NCBI GenBank assembly: GCA_013361595.1
Contig: JABFXT010000033.1
Span: 1 to 8,812 of the forward strand
Origin: Nocardia sp.
GTDB taxonomy: Bacteria > Actinomycetota > Actinomycetes > Mycobacteriales > Mycobacteriaceae
Direction: 5' to 3'
DNA length: 8,812 nucleotides
Part shown: piece after piece, positions 4,951 through 8,812 of the stretch
Position numbering within the stretch: the first letter of the stretch is position 1
How the letters are laid out: every line of letters starts with the position of its first letter
Made by a program: the position numbers and the translations under genes
Notes under the pieces: generated by a model
What the model was told of the DNA's origin: nothing
Databases searched by the model: none
What the model saw: only the letters and a program-made list of their open reading frames with translations

Positions 4951-6357
4951 ATGGCCAAGACTTATGTCGGCGCCCGGTTGCGGCAACTGCGGACCGAACG
5001 CGGGCTCAGCCAGGTGGCGCTGGCCCAGCAACTGGAGATTTCGGCCAGCTATCTCAATCAGATCGAGCACGATGTCCGACCGCTCACCCTGCCGGTTCTG
5101 CTGCGGATAAGCGAGGTTTTCGGGGTCGAGGCGACCTTCTTCTCGCCGCAGGACGACACCCGGCTCATCGCCGAACTGCAGGAAGTGGTGATGGATCAGG
5201 AACTGGGTATCGAGGCCGACGCCCGCGAGATCGCGGAGATGGTCTCGGCCCATCCGAGTATGGCCCGGGCCCTGGTCAATATGCACAACCGCTACCGCAA
5301 CACCAGCGCCCAGCTGGCCGCGGCCACCGAGGACAGATTCGCCGACGGCTCCGGTAGCGCCACCATCAGCAAACCGCACGAGGAAGTGCGCGACTACTTC
5401 TACCAGCGGCAGAACTATATTCACGAACTCGATACCGCCGCGGAGGAACTGGCCAACCGAATCCGCTTCCACAACGGCGACGCGCACAGCGAGATCCCCA
5501 AGGTGCTGCGCACCCACGGTGTGCGGATCGTGGAACGTATCGACCTCGGTGAAGGTGTTCTGCACCGCTACGACCCGGACAACCAGGTGCTCGAGATCGC
5601 GCCGCACCTGTCCGGTGGCCAGCGTCTGTTCAAACTCGCCGCCGAACTGGCCTATTTCGAGTGCGGGCAGCTGCTCGAGAAACTGGTGGACGAGGGCAAT
5701 TTCTCCGGACCGGACGCGCGCAAACTCGCGATGCTCGGTCTGGCCAACTATTTCGCCGCGGCGACCGTGCTGCCCTATACCTATTTCCACGAGGTGGCCG
5801 AGGGTTTCCGCTACGACATCGAACGGTTGTCGGCCTTCTTCGCACAGAGCTACGAGACCGTCTGCCATCGCCTGTCCACGCTGCAGCGACCGGAACTACG
5901 CGGAGTGCCGTTCTCGTTCGTTCGGGTGGACCGGGCCGGAAACATGTCGAAACGGCAGTCCGCCACCGGTTTCCATTTCTCCTCCAGCGGCGGCACCTGC
6001 CCGCTGTGGAACGTGTACGAGACCTTCGCCTACCCCGGCAAGATCATGACCCAGATCGCGCAGATGCCCGACGGCCGCAAATACCTGTGGGTGGCGCGTA
6101 CGGTGGAACGCCGCGCGACACGGTACGGCCAGCCCAGTAAGACCTTCGCCATCGGACTGGGTTGCGAGATCCGGCACGCGGCCCGGGTGGTGTACGCCGA
6201 CGGTATCGACCTGCGCGAGGCCAACGCCACACCCATCGGCGCGGGTTGCCGGGTGTGCGACCGCGCCAACTGCCCCCAGCGGGCCTTCCCGCCGCTCGGC
6301 AAAACCCTCGATATCAGCGAACATCGGAGTTCGGTCTCCCCGTATGTCTTGAAATGA
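4951..6357 (+). CDS. ramB: RamB-type acetate / short-chain acyl-responsive transcriptional regulator
   Basis: This 468-residue cytoplasmic regulator has an N-terminal XRE helix-turn-helix (about 8-62; GLSQVALAQQLEISASYLNQ). A central ImmA/IrrE-like domain (about 150-260) follows, then a C-terminal DUF2083-type domain ending in the cysteine motif C433-x2-C436-x4-C441 within GAGCRVCDRANCPQR. Length and long blocks such as VRVDRAGNMSKRQSATGFHF match mycobacterial RamB (Rv0465c) and the ScfR family. In relatives it controls isocitrate lyase, acetate activation or the methylcitrate cycle in response to acyl-CoA. The zinc-protease HExxH of the IrrE fold is degenerate here (AELAY, 231-235), as expected for a sensor rather than a peptidase. 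The start is ATG 4951, leaderless. It is convergent with a hexose-phosphate kinase, with only 22 nt between stops; no glyoxylate or methylcitrate gene is in view. Confidence 0.93.
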   Translation: MAKTYVGARLRQLRTERGLSQVALAQQLEISASYLNQIEHDVRPLTLPVLLRISEVFGVEATFFSPQDDTRLIAELQEVVMDQELGIEADAREIAEMVSAHPSMARALVNMHNRYRNTSAQLAAATEDRFADGSGSATISKPHEEVRDYFYQRQNYIHELDTAAEELANRIRFHNGDAHSEIPKVLRTHGVRIVERIDLGEGVLHRYDPDNQVLEIAPHLSGGQRLFKLAAELAYFECGQLLEKLVDEGNFSGPDARKLAMLGLANYFAAATVLPYTYFHEVAEGFRYDIERLSAFFAQSYETVCHRLSTLQRPELRGVPFSFVRVDRAGNMSKRQSATGFHFSSSGGTCPLWNVYETFAYPGKIMTQIAQMPDGRKYLWVARTVERRATRYGQPSKTFAIGLGCEIRHAARVVYADGIDLREANATPIGAGCRVCDRANCPQRAFPPLGKTLDISEHRSSVSPYVLK

Positions 6358-6379
6358 GTTCCACCGCAGGGGTGTTCGA

Positions 6380-7333
6380 TCAGTTCCCGGCGGATTTCCG
6401 GTCGGTCGTTTCCAATTCGGAGATCAGCACGGTCGGCGCCAGATGACCGCGCAGGCGCCGATCTATCTCCCCGGCCACCGGAATGACCACCGAGGCGGCC
6501 GAGGTCGCGACCGCGTCGACGAGGATCGCCGGCCAATCCGGAGTCTCCGTCGTGGCCAGTGCCGCGATCACGGCAGCGGCCACCGGGTCACCCGCACCGG
6601 TCGGATTGCCGGTCAGCGGCTCCGGTAGCCGGGCCTCCCAGCAACCGTCCGGGGTCACCGCGACCATGCCCAGCGGCCCCCGGGTCACGATCACCGCGCC
6701 GACCCCGCGATCCACCAGCGGCCGGGTCGCGATCACCAGTGCCTCCGGCGTCTCGGGCCGGCAGTGCGTGAGCGATTCGAACTCGTCCAGGCCGGGCAGC
6801 AACACCACCCCCGGAACTCGGGCGGCCATCCGCAGCGCGGGTCCGTGCAGGTCACAGACCGTGGGCACCCCGGACTCCAGCGCCGCTCGCGCGATCCGGG
6901 CAGGTAGACCGGGATCGATACCGTCGGGTAGCGAGCCCGCGATCACCAGACCCGAGATATGCGGCAGCATCCCCGATACCCGGACCTCGAGCTGTTCGGA
7001 GGCGTGCGGATTCGAGATCCGCGCGCCGGGTTCCCGGAACGCGGTCGCGGTGCCGGTATCGGATTCGCTGATCACCACGGTGCGCCGGACCCAGGGCAGC
7101 GCGTGCACGAAATCCACCGGCATCTCCGCCTCGGCGGCGGCGGCGAAAGCGTGGTCGGCGAACCCCGTGGCCCGGGCATAGCGGCCCAGCTGATTCAGTA
7201 CTCGGGTGACATTGATGCCCTTGCCGCCGAGACGCTGCTCCACCGACCGGACCCGATGCGCGAGTCCGGGCGTGTAGTTCTCGACACGATAGGTCACGTC
7301 GTAAGCGGGATTCATTGTCACGGTGAGGATCAC
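6380..7333 (-). CDS. PfkB-family hexose-phosphate kinase (1-phosphofructokinase / tagatose-6-phosphate kinase type)
   Basis: This 317-residue ATP-dependent ribokinase-fold enzyme is of typical PfkB length. It begins VILTVTMNPAYDVTY, the FruK/LacC hallmark. LGGKGINVTRVL (35-46) forms the sugar-phosphate site, and the C-terminal NPTGAGD (243-249) is the anion-hole and catalytic-base motif, with Asp249. The residues after GAGD are PVAAAV rather than the common SFVAG-like sequence. The start is set at GTG 7333 because family members begin at this point; GTG 7342 or 7366 would add 3 or 11 residues, and no clear ribosome-binding site decides. No PTS or other fructose genes are adjacent, so the substrate (fructose-1-P, fructose-6-P or tagatose-6-P) is open. 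It lies downstream of the xdhC-like gene, separated by a strong hairpin. Confidence 0.88.
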   Translation of the reverse strand: MILTVTMNPAYDVTYRVENYTPGLAHRVRSVEQRLGGKGINVTRVLNQLGRYARATGFADHAFAAAAEAEMPVDFVHALPWVRRTVVISESDTGTATAFREPGARISNPHASEQLEVRVSGMLPHISGLVIAGSLPDGIDPGLPARIARAALESGVPTVCDLHGPALRMAARVPGVVLLPGLDEFESLTHCRPETPEALVIATRPLVDRGVGAVIVTRGPLGMVAVTPDGCWEARLPEPLTGNPTGAGDPVAAAVIAALATTETPDWPAILVDAVATSAASVVIPVAGEIDRRLRGHLAPTVLISELETTDRKSAGN

Positions 7334-7399
7334 GAGAACCACTGTCCACGAGAATCGGCCCGGCACAAGATCGAGGGGCGGGATCGACAGGGTGATCCA

Positions 7400-7418
7400 G
7401 GTCGCCTTCGCGGCGACC
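7400..7418 (-). terminator. Strong hairpin after the xdhC-like gene
   Basis: The perfect 7-bp inverted repeat GGTCGCC (7400-7406) / GGCGACC (7412-7418), with a 5-nt loop, lies about 22 nt after the xdhC stop on the minus strand. It is in the 106-nt gap before the kinase gene and has no U-tract. It may be a terminator or attenuator uncoupling the kinase from xdhC, or an RNA-stability element. Confidence 0.5.
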
Positions 7419-7439
7419 CGGAGCGATCGGGTACCGCGC

Positions 7440-8429
7440 TCAGATCGCCGCCTCCGCGGGGAAGGGAACCGTGATCCGGCCGAGTCGTCCGTTGCGCGCG
7501 GCCACCATTTCCGCGGTCACCGCCAGCGCCGTCTCGGTGGCCGTCGCCGCGCCGATATCCATTCCGGCCGGGGAGTGCAGCCGGGCCAGTTGCGTATTGT
7601 CGAATCCGCTCGCGCGCAGATCGTCGAGGCGCCGCGCGCTCGACACCGTCGAGCCGACCGCGCCGATATAACCGATTTCGGGTAGTCGCAGCGCGACGGT
7701 GAGCAGCGGGATCTCGAACTGCGGGTCGTGGGAGGCGAGCACGATACCGGTGGACGAATCGATCTCGCCCTCGGAGACCAGCATGTTCAGGTAGCGGTGC
7801 GGCCAATCGCAGACCACCTCCGCGCCGGGGAACGATTCCGGCACCGCGAACGTGGGCCGCGGATCGCAGACCGCGACCCGGTAGCCGAGGAGTTGCGCCT
7901 GCGCCGACAGCGCCCCGGCGACGGCATTGGCGCCGAAGAGCACCAGCAGCGGTGGCGGCGCGAACGAGGCAACGAAGATATCGGACTGCGGTAGCGAGAC
8001 GAGTTCGGTCGCGTGCCTTTTGTCGGTGATCAGATGCTGACCGATCATTCCGGGCTCCGGATTCCACACCACTGTGAAGACCGTGACACGGCGATGCTCG
8101 GCTATTTCGGCGGCAATGGTCGGGAATTCCGGGAAATGGCCGCGAGAGAACGGTTCGGTGAAAACATCGATCACCGCGCCTTCGCCGCCGGGCACCGGTA
8201 ACCGGTGCAGCGCCCGTTGCCCCGTCCGGGCCGACTGCAGAGTCGACTCGTAGACGGTGTCCTCTATCCCGGTCGCCGCCATGGTCCCGTAGATCATTCC
8301 GTCGGGGTCCACCAGCATCGATGTGCCCACCGGAATGTCCACCTGACCACCCGTGCGCACGATGGTGGCCAGCCCGCCCGTCCGGCCCGAACGCCACACC
8401 TGCAGCAGGTCGTCGACGATGTCGCGCAT
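7440..8429 (-). CDS. XdhC/CoxI family protein, atypical
   Basis: This 329-residue protein has the two-domain XdhC/CoxI layout. The family assists insertion of sulfurated molybdenum cofactor into xanthine dehydrogenase or CO-dehydrogenase-type enzymes. The N-terminal part contains LATIVRTGG, but where the family has a Gly-rich SGGCVE-type motif this protein reads GTMAATGIED (48-57), without the Cys. The C-terminal Rossmann-like domain has LFGANAVAGAL (164-174; family usually GAGHVxxxL), VAVCDPRP, ASHDP (232-236), GAVGSTVSSARR (256-267) and the well-conserved LHSPAGMDIGAATATE. The start is ATG 8429, with GGAG spaced 6 nt upstream; GTG 8447 would add 6 residues but has no ribosome-binding site. 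No molybdenum hydroxylase genes are in the window, and the altered motifs suggest a divergent subfamily. Confidence 0.85.
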   Translation of the reverse strand: MRDIVDDLLQVWRSGRTGGLATIVRTGGQVDIPVGTSMLVDPDGMIYGTMAATGIEDTVYESTLQSARTGQRALHRLPVPGGEGAVIDVFTEPFSRGHFPEFPTIAAEIAEHRRVTVFTVVWNPEPGMIGQHLITDKRHATELVSLPQSDIFVASFAPPPLLVLFGANAVAGALSAQAQLLGYRVAVCDPRPTFAVPESFPGAEVVCDWPHRYLNMLVSEGEIDSSTGIVLASHDPQFEIPLLTVALRLPEIGYIGAVGSTVSSARRLDDLRASGFDNTQLARLHSPAGMDIGAATATETALAVTAEMVAARNGRLGRITVPFPAEAAI

Positions 8430-8511
8430 CAACAGCTCCGATCCCACCGTGCGACGGAGGGCAGGCGCTCACCATCGGCACCCGTCACCGATGACCGCGC
8501 ACGTGACGGAC

Positions 8512-8517
8512 ACCCTA
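8512..8517 (-). promoter_or_regulatory. Putative -10 element for the xdhC-like gene
   Basis: On the minus strand TAGGGT fits TANNNT and lies 82 nt upstream of the ATG at 8429. No convincing -35 element is seen at the expected distance. Weak support. Confidence 0.25.
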
Positions 8518-8553
8518 GCGCTGTTCTGTGTGAATTTGGCACGCCTGCGAAAA

Positions 8554-8568
8554 TCTCGTCGGGCGAGA
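8554..8568. promoter_or_regulatory. Inverted repeat upstream of the xdhC-like gene
   Basis: TCTCG-TCGGG-CGAGA is a perfect 5-bp inverted repeat with a 5-nt spacer. It sits in the gap between the xdhC start and the rightward ORF at 8632, where a regulator of either could bind. It is short enough to be chance in GC-rich DNA. Confidence 0.2.
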
Positions 8569-8619
8569 ACATGAATGGTTGGCCAAGTGTTGTGTGGCGC
8601 CACGGTCCCCTTCTGGGCA

Positions 8620-8631
8620 TATTGTGAAATT
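8620..8631 (+). promoter_or_regulatory. Putative leaderless promoter for the rightmost ORF
   Basis: TATTGT (8620-8625) matches TANNNT and is followed by exactly 6 nt and GTG 8632, the same geometry as at ramB. It lies in a locally AT-rich patch. No -35 match was found at 17-18 nt upstream. Confidence 0.35.
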
Positions 8632-8812
8632 GTGGGGGTTCACCAGCCACTTGTGCTCCCCGAAGACGGGAACATTTACAAGATCCGTCGAGCCACCACG
8701 AAGCCCCCGACCCACCCCCCGCGGGCCCCCTCCCCGGATCCTCCGCATGCAGACCGATCCGTCGATGCCCCCGCAACCCGCCTGCGTCGAGTTTTACGAG
8801 ACACCTCAAAGG
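8632..8812 (+). CDS. Possible leaderless ORF running off the window (unknown protein)
   Basis: An open frame starts at GTG 8632 with residues VGVHQPLVLPEDGNIYKIRR, continues through a Pro-rich stretch (KPPTHPPRAPSPDPP) and then a basic segment, and remains open to the last base (60 codons). I recognise no family. In its favour are the -10-like element 6 nt upstream and fairly high GC at third positions over the first ~35 codons. Against it are the low complexity, the C-rich composition of 8700-8745 and the short visible length. If it is not a gene, the stretch 8430-8812 is an intergenic region holding only the weak promoter and palindrome signals listed. Confidence 0.3.
   Translation, partial: MGVHQPLVLPEDGNIYKIRRATTKPPTHPPRAPSPDPPHADRSVDAPATRLRRVLRDTSK

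Noticed and set aside
4906..5868. 320-codon minus-strand open frame opposite ramB
   Set aside because: It is a shadow of the ramB codons, with no recognisable family. RamB is certain on the other strand.
7330..8481. 383-codon minus frame overlapping the xdhC-like gene
   Set aside because: Its composition is that of an alternative-frame shadow. The xdhC frame carries the conserved motifs.
8429..8809. Minus-strand frame upstream of the xdhC-like gene (126 codons)
   Set aside because: It overlaps the xdhC start and promoter region, has no domain, and its composition is low-complexity.

Overview
The window looks like chromosomal DNA of a high-GC actinobacterium of the order Mycobacteriales, most likely a Nocardia or close relative. 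This rests on gene content and synteny recalled from knowledge, not on a search. The RamB-type regulator is close to mycobacterial RamB. The order pitA, small membrane protein, DUF3349 protein matches the pitA-Rv0544c-Rv0543c order of Mycobacterium tuberculosis. Several genes also appear to lack a Shine-Dalgarno (SD) sequence and to start leaderless, as is common in this group.

Layout from left to right: (1) the 3' end of an acyl-CoA dehydrogenase gene (+), ending in a GC-rich hairpin shared with a convergent MarR-family regulator gene (-). (2) The marR gene is divergent from a Bcr/CflA-type drug-efflux MFS gene (+); an AT-rich palindromic operator fills the short gap between them. (3) A phosphate-transport operon (+): pitA, a tandem array of four 65-68 bp repeats each carrying a tiny ORF, a two-helix membrane protein, and two paralogous DUF3349 proteins. 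(4) A ramB-type acetate/acyl-CoA-responsive regulator (+), apparently leaderless. (5) On the minus strand, convergent with ramB, a PfkB-family hexose-phosphate kinase preceded by an XdhC/CoxI-family gene, with a strong hairpin between them. (6) A right-hand region with the putative xdhC promoter and a possible leaderless ORF that runs off the window.

Functionally, the left side is fatty-acid oxidation and a self-contained MarR/MFS export switch. The middle is low-affinity phosphate uptake with conserved accessory proteins of unknown role. The right side combines carbon-source control (RamB normally governs acetate and glyoxylate genes) with a sugar-phosphate kinase and an orphan molybdoenzyme-maturation-type protein.

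The most unusual structure is the repeat array at about 3686-3957. Each unit encodes a 22-residue Arg-rich peptide with one Cys, its stop codon overlaps the next start (TGATG), and it carries a GGAGGT ribosome-binding site. The same units contain the exact complement ACCTCC a few codons into the ORF, so the ribosome-binding site could be sequestered in a hairpin. This could be a translation-coupled leader-peptide ladder controlling the distal part of the pitA operon, or a selfish repeat that happens to keep a reading frame.
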